Part shown: in pieces, positions 41,639-50,693 of the stretch
How positions within the stretch are numbered: the first letter of the stretch is position 1
Layout: each line of letters starts with the position of its first letter
Program-made: the position numbers and the translations under genes
The notes under the pieces: generated by a model
Database searches by the model: none
Told to the model about the DNA's origin: nothing
The model's input: only the letters and a program-made list of their open reading frames with translations
Source: an uncultured Clostridia bacterium
GTDB lineage: Bacteria; Bacillota; Clostridia; Christensenellales; Borkfalkiaceae
DNA length: 64,000 nucleotides
Reading direction: 5' to 3'
Assembly: GCA_947629515.1 (NCBI GenBank)
Contig: CANRDY010000002.1
Coordinates: 1 to 64,000, forward strand

Positions 41639-42919
41639 ATGAACGTACTTGTAATAGGCAACGGAGGCAGGGAACACGCCATACTCACAGCCCTTGCCAA
41701 AAGCCCCAAAGTAGGCAAACTCTACTGCATGAAAGGCAACGCGGGCACTGCGCAGATCGCCGAAAACGTCAACGTCGATTATATGAATATAAACGCCGTA
41801 AAAGAGTACGCCGCCGCGCACCCCGAAATAGACTATTACGTAGTCGCGCCCGACGACCCCCTTGCAATGGGGCTTGTCGACGCGCTCGAAGAAATGGGCA
41901 AAAGGTGTTTCGGTCCGCGCAAAAACGCCGCAATTATCGAGGCGAGCAAGGCTTTTTCGAAGAACCTTATGAAAAAATACGGTATTCCCACCGCCGAATC
42001 GGAGACATTCGAAAGCTACGACAAGGCGTTGGAATACGTCCGCAAAAAGGGCGCGCCCATAGTGCTCAAAGCCGACGGGCTTGCGCTCGGCAAGGGCGTG
42101 CTTGTCTGCGATACGTTGAAGCAAGCCGAAGAGGGGCTTAAAGAGATAATGCTCGATAAGGCGTTCGGCAGCGCGGGGAGCAAAATCGTCATAGAAGAGC
42201 GCATGAACGGTCTTAAATACACGCCGGGGGAAGAGGTATCGGTTCTTACTTTCACCGACGGAAAGACGATAGTTCCCATGATAACCTCGTGCGATCACAA
42301 GCGCGCGCACGACGGCGACAAGGGGTTGAATACGGGCGGCATGGGCACTTTTTCGCCCTGCCCGTTCTGGACTCCCGAGCTTGAAAAAGAGGTCATGGAT
42401 ACGATAATAGTTCCCACCATGAACGCCATGAACTCCGAGGGCAGAACCTTCAAAGGCTGCCTTTATTTCGGGCTTATGCGAACCGATAAGGGCATGAAAG
42501 TCGTCGAATACAATTCTCGCTTCGGCGATCCCGAAACGCAGGTGGTTCTTCCCATGTTGAAAACCGACCTTATGGAGATATTCGAGGCGGTCACCGACGA
42601 AAGACTTTCCGAAGTCAAAATCGAGTGGGAGAGCGGAGCGTGCGTGTGCGTTGTGCTTGCAAGCGGCGGCTATCCGCTCGGCTATGCAAAGGGAAAGGAA
42701 ATAACCATAGGCAACGTGGGCGACTGCTCGATAATCCACGCGGGCACGGCTATAAAAGACGGAAAGCTCGTCACGAACGGCGGAAGGGTATTGGACGTGG
42801 TCGCAAGGGGCGTCGATATCGACGACGCGCGCCGCAAGGCATACGCCGCCGTTGCAAATATCAATTGGGAAAACATGCAATACCGCACCGACATAGGTAT
42901 AAAATATCGCAAGGGTTAA
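41639..42919 (+). CDS. purD: GAR synthetase
   Basis: Joins phosphoribosylamine with glycine (ATP-grasp). The 426 residues show MNVLVIGNGGREHAI, KADGLALGKGVLV, NTGGMGTFSPCP, GCLYFGLM and FGDPETQVVLP. Length is standard. It lies 46 bp after purH and 3 bp before purL, with a GGAGG-type site before each. Confidence 0.97.
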   Translation: MNVLVIGNGGREHAILTALAKSPKVGKLYCMKGNAGTAQIAENVNVDYMNINAVKEYAAAHPEIDYYVVAPDDPLAMGLVDALEEMGKRCFGPRKNAAIIEASKAFSKNLMKKYGIPTAESETFESYDKALEYVRKKGAPIVLKADGLALGKGVLVCDTLKQAEEGLKEIMLDKAFGSAGSKIVIEERMNGLKYTPGEEVSVLTFTDGKTIVPMITSCDHKRAHDGDKGLNTGGMGTFSPCPFWTPELEKEVMDTIIVPTMNAMNSEGRTFKGCLYFGLMRTDKGMKVVEYNSRFGDPETQVVLPMLKTDLMEIFEAVTDERLSEVKIEWESGACVCVVLASGGYPLGYAKGKEITIGNVGDCSIIHAGTAIKDGKLVTNGGRVLDVVARGVDIDDARRKAYAAVANINWENMQYRTDIGIKYRKG

Positions 42920-42922
42920 AAG

Positions 42923-45900
42923 ATGATATACAGAATTTTTGTTGAAAAGAAAGACAATCTTCAGGCAAAGAACGTCAAAGAGGATATCCGCAATCTTCTC
43001 AAAATTTCGGTCGAAGACGTGCGCCAGCTTTTAAGGTACGACGTAGAGGGCATAACGAGCGAAGAGTTTACCGAAGCCGTCCCGTGCGTATTTTCCGAAC
43101 CGCCCGTCGACAGAGTTTACTTCGAAGAAGTAAAATTCCCTCCCGAATACAGCGTGTTTGCGATAGCCTATTTAACGGGTCAGTACGATCAGCGCGCCGA
43201 CAGCGCGGCGCAGTGCGTTCAGCTCCTCACCCAAAAGGAGCGACCTTTAATTAAGTGCGCCCGCGTTTACGCCGTAAAGGGTGTGAACGCCGAACAGCTC
43301 GAACGCATAAAAAAGCATCTTATCAACCCCGTCGAGAGCGAAGAGGTATCGCTTGAAAAGCCGCAGTCGCTCGAACACCGCGCGGTCGAAGCACCCGACG
43401 TGGCGACGGTCGATGGCTTTATCGGGTTCAACGCAGAACAGATAAAGAGCTATCACGCAAAAATGGGGCTTGCCATGTCGGTGAGCGACCTCGCTTTTGT
43501 GCGCGATTATTTCAAGAGCGAAAAGAGAAACCCCACCGAGACGGAGATAAAGGTCATCGATACATATTGGTCGGACCATTGCCGTCACACGACTTTTGCG
43601 ACCGAGATCAAAAATATAGAAATAGAGGGGAACAACCCCGAAGTAAAGGACGCCCTCGCGCTGTACGAACAGCTCTTCAAAGAGCTGTATGCCGGCAGAA
43701 CCGATAAATATCCCTGCCTTATGGATATAGCGACGATCGCCGTTAAAAAGCTCAAAAAAGAGGGCAAACTCAACGATCTGGACGAATCGGACGAAATCAA
43801 CGCATGTTCCATCAAGACCGACGCGGTCATAGACGGCAAGCCCTGCAAATATACCGTGATGTTCAAGAACGAAACCCACAACCACCCGACGGAGATAGAA
43901 CCTTTCGGCGGCGCGGCGACCTGCCTCGGCGGGGCTATACGCGACCCTCTTTCGGGCAGGACCTACGTTTTGCAGGCTATGAGGGTCACTGGCAGCGCAG
44001 ACCCTACCGAGCCTGTCGAAAACACCTTGGCGGGTAAACTTCCCCAAAGGATAATAACAAAGACCGCCGCGGCAGGCTTCTCCTCATACGGCAACCAGAT
44101 AGGGCTTGCGACGGGTCAGGTCGAAGAGGTCTATCACCCCGGCTATAAGGCAAAGAGGCTCGAAACGGGCTTCGTCGTAGGCGGAGCAAAGTCGGAGATG
44201 ATATACCGCGCCAAGCCCCAAAAAGGCGATATCATAATACTTTTGGGCGGCGAAACGGGGCGCGACGGTTGCGGCGGCGCAACGGGTTCTTCAAAGGCGC
44301 ACGACGTAAAGTCGGTTCAGACCTGCGGCGCGGAAGTCCAAAAGGGCAACGCCCTCACCGAGCGCAAACTCCAAAGGCTGTTTTTGAACGGCAAAGCTAC
44401 GGGAATGATAAAAAAGTGCAACGATTTCGGCGCGGGCGGCGTGTCGGTTGCGATAGGCGAACTTGCCGACGGGCTTGAAATTTACCTCGACAAAGTACCC
44501 AAAAAGTACGAAGGGCTTTCGGGCACGGAGCTTGCGATCTCCGAATCTCAGGAGAGAATGGCGGTAGTCATCGCGCGCGAGAACGTAAAGGAGTTCATAG
44601 CTCTTGCCGCCGAAGAAAATCTTTCGGCAACGCCCGTCGCGCTCGTCACGGACGACAGAAGAATCAAAATGTTCCACCGCGGTATGCCCATAGTGGATAT
44701 TTCCCGCGATTTCCTCGATACTAACGGCGTAAAGCAGACCGCCGACGCAAAGATAGTCGAAAACGTGACCGGCTTCTTCGACGCACCCGCGGAGCAAACT
44801 TTTGCAAGCGCGCTCACCCAAACCCTTTCACAGCTCAACGTCTGCTCCAAAAAAGGGCTTGCCGAGACCTTCGATTCGACGATAGGCGCAAAGTCCGTCT
44901 ATATGCCTTTCGGAGGGAAGAACCAACTCACCCCCGTCATTGCAATGGCGGCAAAGTTCACGGGCGGAGAGACCGACGACTGCACCGTCTCCGCTTACGG
45001 CTACAACCCCGATCTTATGTCTACTTCGCCCTTTACGGGGGCTATCTATTCGATTGTAACTTCGGTGTCGAAAGCCGTTGCCGCGGGGGCTGATTACGAA
45101 AGAGTGCGTCTTTCGCTTCAGGAATTTTTCATGCGCTTGCGCGAAGAAAAGGAGAGGTGGGGCGTTCCCCTTTCGGCTCTGCTTGGCGCGCTGTATGCGC
45201 AGATAGGCTTGGGGCTTGGCGCGATCGGCGGAAAGGACAGCATGAGCGGCACGTTCGAAAATATCGACGTCCCTCCCACGCTGATATCCTTTGCGCTTGC
45301 GCCCGCTAAGGCTTCGCAACTCATCACCAACGTTCTGAAAAAGTCGGGCGAAAAGGTCTACTTTTTGCCCGTGCGCAAGAGCAAAAACCAAATTCCCGAT
45401 TTCGAATATCTCAAAAAGCTGTACGCCGCAGTCCACAGCGGCATAGCGAGCGGCAACGTGCGCTTTGCGACTGTTGTTGAAAAGGGCGGAATTGCGGCGG
45501 CGGTCGCAAAATCCTGCTTCGGCAACGGCTTGGGATTCAACTTCGTTTGCCCGTTCGAAAAGGCGTTCGAAGAGCACTACGGCGAAATTCTTATAACCGC
45601 CGACGATATTTCGGCTTTCGGCGGCTTCGACGTGATAGAAGTTGGAGAAACGGCCGAAAAGGACTTCACTCTCGGCGGTCAGACCGTCGCATACGAAAGC
45701 GCGCTTGCCGCGTACACGGGCAGACTCGAAAGCGTGTTCCCCACAACGGCGGCGGCGGAGGGTACGATCCCCGCCTGCGATTACGAGGGCGGAGCGAAGT
45801 ACTCCAACATTTCCACAAAGATCGCCAGACCCCGCGTGTTCATTCCCGCGTTCCCGGGCACCAACTGCGAGCTTGACACAGCTCGCGCGTTCGAACAGGC

Positions 45901-46624
45901 GGGCGCGGAAGCAAGGATACTTGTAATCAAAAACCGCACTCCCGAGGACATTGAAGAGAGCGTGAACGCCATAATCAGAGAGATAGACAAGGCGAACATA
46001 ATCGCTTTCCCCGGCGGTTTTTCGGGCGGCGACGAACCCGACGGCTCGGGCAAGTTCATTGCGACAACGTTCAAAAACCCCAAAATTTCCGAAAGGATAA
46101 TGAAACTTCTCGAAGAGCGCGACGGGCTTGTGCTTGGCATATGCAACGGTTTTCAGGCTCTTATAAAGCTCGGGCTTGTGCCCTACGGCAAGGTCAGCCC
46201 GTTAAAGGCAACTTCGCCCACGCTCACTTACAATAATATCTCGCGGCACGTTTCGACGATCGCTCAGATAAGGGTCGCGTCGGTTTTAAGCCCTTGGCTT
46301 TCGGCGTGCAAGGTGGGTGAGGTGTACTCCGTTCCCGTCTCGCACGGCGAGGGAAAAATAGTCGCGCCCGCCGCCGAGCTTGAAAAGATGAGAGCGGGCG
46401 GGCAAATCGCAACGCAGTACGTCGACCTTACGGGCAAGCCCACAATGGAAAGCCCCTTTAACCCCAACGGCAGTATGTGGGCGATAGAGGGCATAACCTC
46501 GCCCGACGGCAGAGTATTCGGCAAAATGGGTCACAGCGAAAGAAAGGGCGAAAACCTCTATAAAAACTTCGACGGCAACTTCGATATGCGCATATTCGAA
46601 AGCGGCGTTAAGTACTTTAAGTAA
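42923..46624 (+). CDS. purL: FGAM synthase, single-chain clade II type
   Basis: Converts FGAR and glutamine to FGAM. The 1,233 residues join the synthetase and glutaminase in one chain, as in the clade II form of Clostridia, unlike the PurS/PurQ/PurL split of Bacillus. Blocks seen: DTYWSDHCRHTTF, NETHNHPTEIEPFGGAATC, TGGETDDCTVSAYGYNPDLM in the second half, and IGGKDSMSGTFE. The C-terminal glutaminase has AFPGTNCELDTARAFE, AFPGGFSGGDEPDG and the nucleophile C1074 in LGICNGFQAL. It is the last gene of the pur operon; no T-rich terminator is evident after it. Confidence 0.96.
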   Translation: MIYRIFVEKKDNLQAKNVKEDIRNLLKISVEDVRQLLRYDVEGITSEEFTEAVPCVFSEPPVDRVYFEEVKFPPEYSVFAIAYLTGQYDQRADSAAQCVQLLTQKERPLIKCARVYAVKGVNAEQLERIKKHLINPVESEEVSLEKPQSLEHRAVEAPDVATVDGFIGFNAEQIKSYHAKMGLAMSVSDLAFVRDYFKSEKRNPTETEIKVIDTYWSDHCRHTTFATEIKNIEIEGNNPEVKDALALYEQLFKELYAGRTDKYPCLMDIATIAVKKLKKEGKLNDLDESDEINACSIKTDAVIDGKPCKYTVMFKNETHNHPTEIEPFGGAATCLGGAIRDPLSGRTYVLQAMRVTGSADPTEPVENTLAGKLPQRIITKTAAAGFSSYGNQIGLATGQVEEVYHPGYKAKRLETGFVVGGAKSEMIYRAKPQKGDIIILLGGETGRDGCGGATGSSKAHDVKSVQTCGAEVQKGNALTERKLQRLFLNGKATGMIKKCNDFGAGGVSVAIGELADGLEIYLDKVPKKYEGLSGTELAISESQERMAVVIARENVKEFIALAAEENLSATPVALVTDDRRIKMFHRGMPIVDISRDFLDTNGVKQTADAKIVENVTGFFDAPAEQTFASALTQTLSQLNVCSKKGLAETFDSTIGAKSVYMPFGGKNQLTPVIAMAAKFTGGETDDCTVSAYGYNPDLMSTSPFTGAIYSIVTSVSKAVAAGADYERVRLSLQEFFMRLREEKERWGVPLSALLGALYAQIGLGLGAIGGKDSMSGTFENIDVPPTLISFALAPAKASQLITNVLKKSGEKVYFLPVRKSKNQIPDFEYLKKLYAAVHSGIASGNVRFATVVEKGGIAAAVAKSCFGNGLGFNFVCPFEKAFEEHYGEILITADDISAFGGFDVIEVGETAEKDFTLGGQTVAYESALAAYTGRLESVFPTTAAAEGTIPACDYEGGAKYSNISTKIARPRVFIPAFPGTNCELDTARAFEQAGAEARILVIKNRTPEDIEESVNAIIREIDKANIIAFPGGFSGGDEPDGSGKFIATTFKNPKISERIMKLLEERDGLVLGICNGFQALIKLGLVPYGKVSPLKATSPTLTYNNISRHVSTIAQIRVASVLSPWLSACKVGEVYSVPVSHGEGKIVAPAAELEKMRAGGQIATQYVDLTGKPTMESPFNPNGSMWAIEGITSPDGRVFGKMGHSERKGENLYKNFDGNFDMRIFESGVKYFK

Positions 46625-46834
46625 GTAAAAATAACTTCAATCAACCCCGCAAAAACCACCGGAAATTCAGCCGTAACAACTTCAAAAACCGATCCTTAGC
46701 ACCCGCAAATCGGGTAATAAAAGATTATTTTTGAAGTGCGATCGGCGGGGGTAAGGTTACCAAAAACAGTATCGGCTCACCGAGAAAACTCAACACGGTT
46801 TGACATTTATTAAAAAATAAAGGAGAAAAAGAAC

Positions 46835-47293
46835 ATGAAGTGTATCTATTGCGGTTGTGAGGACAGCAAGGTTATCGACAGCCGTTCGGCAGACGAGGGC
46901 AGAACCATTCGCCGTCGCCGCGAGTGCGTGCAGTGCGGAAAGCGGTTCACCACATACGAGACTATCGAAGATACTCCCGTGCTCGTCGTTAAGTCGAGCG
47001 GGATAAGACAGGCGTACGATTCTCTCAAAGTCAAAAACGGCATAATCAAGTCGTGCGAAAAACGCCCCGTTCCCATGTCGAAGATCGACGAAATGGTAGC
47101 CAACGTAACCAAGCAGGTCTACAACACCATGGAGCAGGAGATCACCTCCAAGCGCATAGGCGAAATGGTAATGGAAGAGCTTAAAAAGGTCGACGAGGTT
47201 GCCTATGTCCGCTATGCAAGCGTTTACCGCTCTTTCAAAGACATAAACAGCTTTATGGAAGAACTGCAAAAGCTGATGGAGAGCAGAAAATAA
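46835..47293 (+). CDS. nrdR: Ribonucleotide reductase repressor
   Basis: A 152-residue transcriptional repressor of nrd genes. An N-terminal zinc ribbon (C3, C6, C31, C34: MKCIYCGC...RECVQCGKR) is followed by an ATP-cone domain (VVKSSGIRQAYDSLKVKNGI). It binds dATP/ATP and NrdR boxes; no nrd gene lies in the window. AAGGAG precedes the ATG. The 210 bp between purL and this gene show no gene or clear terminator. Confidence 0.97.
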   Translation: MKCIYCGCEDSKVIDSRSADEGRTIRRRRECVQCGKRFTTYETIEDTPVLVVKSSGIRQAYDSLKVKNGIIKSCEKRPVPMSKIDEMVANVTKQVYNTMEQEITSKRIGEMVMEELKKVDEVAYVRYASVYRSFKDINSFMEELQKLMESRK

Positions 47294-47350
47294 ATTTTTG
47301 CAAAGGCGGGCGAACTCTTGTAAGCCGTCCGTCTTTCTGCCGTGCTTAAA

Positions 47351-48406
47351 ATGGGAAATTATACAAAAAGGGTAAATATCGGCGGCGTTGCAATTGGCGG
47401 CGGCGAACGCGTGCGTATTCAATCGATGTGCACCGAAAAGACCGAAAACGTCGAAAAGGTCTGCGCCCAGATAGCCTCGCTCGAAGAGGCGGGGTGCGAG
47501 ATCGTGCGCGTTTCGGTTCTCGACGAGAACGACGCTTTTGCCATTCGCAAAATAAAGAGCGCGATACATTTGCCGCTCGTTGCCGATATTCACTTTTCCG
47601 CCCGTCTTGCCGCCCTTGCCATTGAAAACGGTTGCGACAAAGTGCGCGTAAATCCCGGCAATATCGGCGGCGAAGAGCAAATAAAATACGTCGCCGACTG
47701 CATAAAAAGCCATAAAATAGCCGTCAGAGTCGGCTCGAACACGGGCAGTATTCAAAAGGAATTTCTGCAAAAATACGGCAGAGACGAACGCGCGCTTGTC
47801 GAAAGCGCGCTTGCCAATGTGCGCGTTTTCGAAAAATTCGGCGTTGACGATATAGTCATTTCGGTAAAGGCGTCCGACGTCCCGTTGACCGTAAAGGCGT
47901 ACAGACTGCTCAAAGAAAAGACAAGTTATCCCCTGCACATCGGCGTGACCGAAGCGGGGGTTGGGCAGTTTGCCGTCGTAAAGTCGGCGGCGGCGCTCGG
48001 TTCGCTCCTTTTGGACGGGATAGGCGACACCATACGCGTTTCCCTCACCGACGACCCCGTGGAAGAAGTGCGGGCGGCAAAACAGCTGTTGCGCGCGGTG
48101 GGGCTTGACAAAAACTTTGTCAATGTCATTTCGTGTCCGACGTGCGGCAGATGCTTGTGGAACTCCATGGAGCTTGCACGCAAGGTTCAAAAATACGTCG
48201 AAAACAGCGTTAAACCCGCAAAAATCGCCGTTATGGGCTGCGTTGTCAACGGTCCGGGCGAGGCAAAGGACTGCGACCTCGGCATAGCGGGGGCGGAAGA
48301 TTACTGCGTTATTTTCAAGCGGGGCGAAGTTTTCAAAAAGGTACAAGCCCAAGACGCAGAGGGGGAATTTTTTAAGGAGATAGACAGCTTACTGAATGAA
48401 AGCTGA
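47351..48406 (+). CDS. ispG: HMBPP synthase, MEP isoprenoid pathway
   Basis: A 4Fe-4S enzyme converting MEcPP to HMBPP (flavodoxin/ferredoxin-dependent). The 351 residues begin MGNYTKRVNIGGVAIGG, then PLVADIHFSARLA, KVRVNPGNIGG, and the cluster motif ISCPTCGRC with a third Cys in AVMGCVVNGPGEA. ATG 47351 matches the family N-terminus, though no ribosome-binding site is obvious; GTG 47342 is an alternative. A G/C-rich stem with G-U pairs (about 47303-47336) separates it from nrdR. It overlaps the PolC-like exonuclease gene by 11 bp. Confidence 0.95.
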   Translation: MGNYTKRVNIGGVAIGGGERVRIQSMCTEKTENVEKVCAQIASLEEAGCEIVRVSVLDENDAFAIRKIKSAIHLPLVADIHFSARLAALAIENGCDKVRVNPGNIGGEEQIKYVADCIKSHKIAVRVGSNTGSIQKEFLQKYGRDERALVESALANVRVFEKFGVDDIVISVKASDVPLTVKAYRLLKEKTSYPLHIGVTEAGVGQFAVVKSAAALGSLLLDGIGDTIRVSLTDDPVEEVRAAKQLLRAVGLDKNFVNVISCPTCGRCLWNSMELARKVQKYVENSVKPAKIAVMGCVVNGPGEAKDCDLGIAGAEDYCVIFKRGEVFKKVQAQDAEGEFFKEIDSLLNES

Positions 48407-49931
48407 AATTCTTAACGCGGTGAGGGGGTGTTCCCCCAACCTGCAAAATTCAATAATCAAATCGATTTCCGTGGATAAGAGGAGCAGGGTCGTAACCATT
48501 CGGATAATAACCGACGTTATTTTCACCCCTCAGGACAAGGCGAGGGCGGAAGGGGTGTTGCGCCCCTACGTGCCCGCGTACTTCGAGTGCGTTGCCGAGC
48601 TTATTAAACTTACCCCAGACGAAGAGATGATAAAGCGCAAAATAACCGATATCATCAAGACCGATCATATCGCGCTTTCTGCGCTTTTGCGCGAGGGTGA
48701 CATAACCGTAAAAAGGGAAGAAAACGGCTTTTCGTTTTGCATAAAAGGGGTGAACGACGTTCTGCCCGACGACCTTTGCACCACCGTGCGCGAAGAGCTT
48801 AAAAAGAACTTCTGCGGCGAATTTACGGGCAAGATCGAAAAGACCGAGTTCAACCCCGACGATTACGAAATTCCCGAGGACGAGGACGAACCCGATTACG
48901 ACATGCCCGTTCGCACCTTTCCCATTGAAAAGTTTTCCTTTCTCGAGGGAACCGAAAAGCGGACTCAGGCGATTTACCTTGCAGATTTGAATCTCGTTCC
49001 GTCCGAGGCGGTCGTCTGCGGGCAAATAACCGACATTCGCGAACAGACCTATATAAACAAGAGCAACGTCGAAAAGCAGAGATTTTCGATAACCCTTTCC
49101 GACGGCTCGGCTTCGGCGTATATAACCTACTTCCCGCGCATGAAAACGATCGCCAAAATACGCGCGTTAAAAGAGGGCGACTACATAGTTTGCTGGGGCG
49201 AGAACAGCGAGTACCGAGGCAATTTGCGTTACACCGCAAGGATAATCGACTACGGCAGACCGCCCAAGGACTTCGCTCCCCAAAAGCGCGCTTCAAAACC
49301 CGTGCCGCGCTATTACCACGTAATAAAGCCTCAACCCTTTGCCGACAGGGAGCAGACCGATATTTTTTCGGACAGTTCGCTGCCCGAATGTCTTACGCAG
49401 AACCAATTTGTCGTTTTCGACCTCGAAACCACGGGGCTTAACTCCTCGCCCGTAACGGGGAACATGGACAAGATAATCGAGATAGCGGCGTACAAGATAA
49501 GCGGGGGAGAGATAAGCGAAAGTTTTACTTCGTTCATCGACCCCGGGGTGCGGATCTCCGACGAGATTACAAATCTTACGGGAATAACCGCCGAGATGAT
49601 AAAAGACGCTCCTTCGTGCGACGAGGCTATGCCCGACTTCTTCAAGTTCTGCGACGGCTGTATACTTGTGGGTCACAACATAGCCAACTTCGACTTTAAG
49701 TTCGTTGACTATTACTGCTCGCGGGTCGGCTACATTCTCGAAAGAAAAATCATCGATACCTTGCTTTTGTCGCAGGAACTGCTGTTCCTTTCCAACTACA
49801 AGCTCAACACGGTTGCCGAAAGGTTCGGAATAACGTTCAACCACCACCGCGCCTGCGACGACGCCCTCGCCACGGCAAAGTTATTCATCGAACTTCTTAA
49901 AATGAAAAAATCGCTCCCCGATTTTATGTGA
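48396..49931 (+). CDS. PolC-like N-domain/OB-fold/3'-5' exonuclease, no polymerase
   Basis: A 511-residue protein in the position where Firmicutes have polC, between ispG and rimP. The N-terminal about 200 residues resemble the PolC N-terminal region, ending in an acidic linker (PEDEDEPDYD). Next comes an OB fold (VVCGQITDIREQTY..., SDGSASAYITYF). The C-terminal DEDDh exonuclease is intact: D342 and E344 in FDLETTGL, HNIANFDF with D433, and HHRACDDA (H483/484, D488/489). In PolC the exonuclease is inserted in a PHP domain and followed by the polymerase, about 1,430 residues in all; here PHP and polymerase parts are absent and the next 280 bp are non-coding. A standalone proofreader or a repair exonuclease is likely. 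Confidence 0.88.
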   Translation: MKAEILNAVRGCSPNLQNSIIKSISVDKRSRVVTIRIITDVIFTPQDKARAEGVLRPYVPAYFECVAELIKLTPDEEMIKRKITDIIKTDHIALSALLREGDITVKREENGFSFCIKGVNDVLPDDLCTTVREELKKNFCGEFTGKIEKTEFNPDDYEIPEDEDEPDYDMPVRTFPIEKFSFLEGTEKRTQAIYLADLNLVPSEAVVCGQITDIREQTYINKSNVEKQRFSITLSDGSASAYITYFPRMKTIAKIRALKEGDYIVCWGENSEYRGNLRYTARIIDYGRPPKDFAPQKRASKPVPRYYHVIKPQPFADREQTDIFSDSSLPECLTQNQFVVFDLETTGLNSSPVTGNMDKIIEIAAYKISGGEISESFTSFIDPGVRISDEITNLTGITAEMIKDAPSCDEAMPDFFKFCDGCILVGHNIANFDFKFVDYYCSRVGYILERKIIDTLLLSQELLFLSNYKLNTVAERFGITFNHHRACDDALATAKLFIELLKMKKSLPDFM

Positions 49932-50109
49932 GTTTTTGGGCGAACCGAAGCGCGCGGCGCGCGCGTTACGACCGCAAAGTTCGGGCTTTAAGGCAAAAGC
50001 ACCGCATATTAAAGTCAAAAACATTGGGGGTCAAAATCAAAAAAACTTCGGTTCAAAGTTAAAAACGCCCTTAAATGTAAAAAAACGGCAATAATTTTTT
50101 ATAAAACAG

Positions 50110-50138
50110 TTGCAATTTATGCAAAACTATGTTAAAAT
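50110..50138 (+). promoter_or_regulatory. Promoter of the rimP-nusA-infB operon
   Basis: TTGCAA (50110-50115), 17 bases, TAAAAT (50133-50138). Upstream, 49932-50109 is A-rich with no gene. Confidence 0.75.
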
Positions 50139-50169
50139 AACAATGACCTTAATAGTGATGTTAAGATTG

Positions 50170-50189
50170 AGTGTCCTTCGGGGCACTCA
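50170..50189 (+). promoter_or_regulatory. UUCG-capped hairpin in the rimP leader
   Basis: GAGTGTCC-TTCG-GGGCACTC, 8 bp with a stable tetraloop, lying between the predicted start (about 50145) and the GGGGG ribosome-binding site of rimP. It may steady the 5' end or take part in autoregulation. Confidence 0.6.
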
Positions 50190-50210
50190 ATACTTATGTA
50201 GGGGGTTGAA

Positions 50211-50669
50211 ATGCAGATAAAACCTATTGCCGAAATACGCCGATTTTTAGAGAAGTACGCCGAGCCTATGGGCATAGAAATTGTCGATATCGAGTGGAAC
50301 GACAAAGAAAGCTCGCTTACGGTGTTTATCGAAACGGAGAGCGGGGTCGACCTCGACACGTGCGAAAAATTCCACAACGCCATTCTCGACCCGATAGATA
50401 TTTTAGACCCCACATTCGATAAACCCTACACGCTCAACGTGTCCAGCCCGGGGCTTGACAGACCTTTCAAAACCGCACGCGACTTCGAAAGGAACGTCGG
50501 CAAAGAGGTGGAGTTAAAACTCTTCGCGCCCCTCAAAGGCAAAAAGTTTTACGAGGGCGTGCTGACGGCGTTCGACGAAAATTCGGTCACCGTTCAAACC
50601 CAACAGGGCGAATTGAAGATAGCCCGCAACAAAATAGCAAAAATAAACAAAGCGATCAAATTCGATTAA
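50211..50669 (+). CDS. rimP: Ribosome maturation factor
   Basis: A 152-residue RimP assisting 30S subunit assembly. EPMGIEIVDIEWNDKESSLTV, GVDLDTCEKFHNAI, YTLNVSSPGLDRPF and the C-terminal SH3-like part (GKEVELKLFAPLKGKKFYEG) are family blocks. It opens the conserved rimP-nusA-ylxR-ylxQ-infB-rbfA order. GGGGG lies just before the ATG. Confidence 0.96.
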   Translation: MQIKPIAEIRRFLEKYAEPMGIEIVDIEWNDKESSLTVFIETESGVDLDTCEKFHNAILDPIDILDPTFDKPYTLNVSSPGLDRPFKTARDFERNVGKEVELKLFAPLKGKKFYEGVLTAFDENSVTVQTQQGELKIARNKIAKINKAIKFD

Positions 50670-50693
50670 ACAAATAACCTCAGGAGATAAAAA

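Noticed and set aside
49932..50210. Remainder of polC after a frameshift downstream of the exonuclease gene
   Set aside because: No frame in this AT-rich stretch resembles PHP or polymerase motifs, and rimP starts at 50211.
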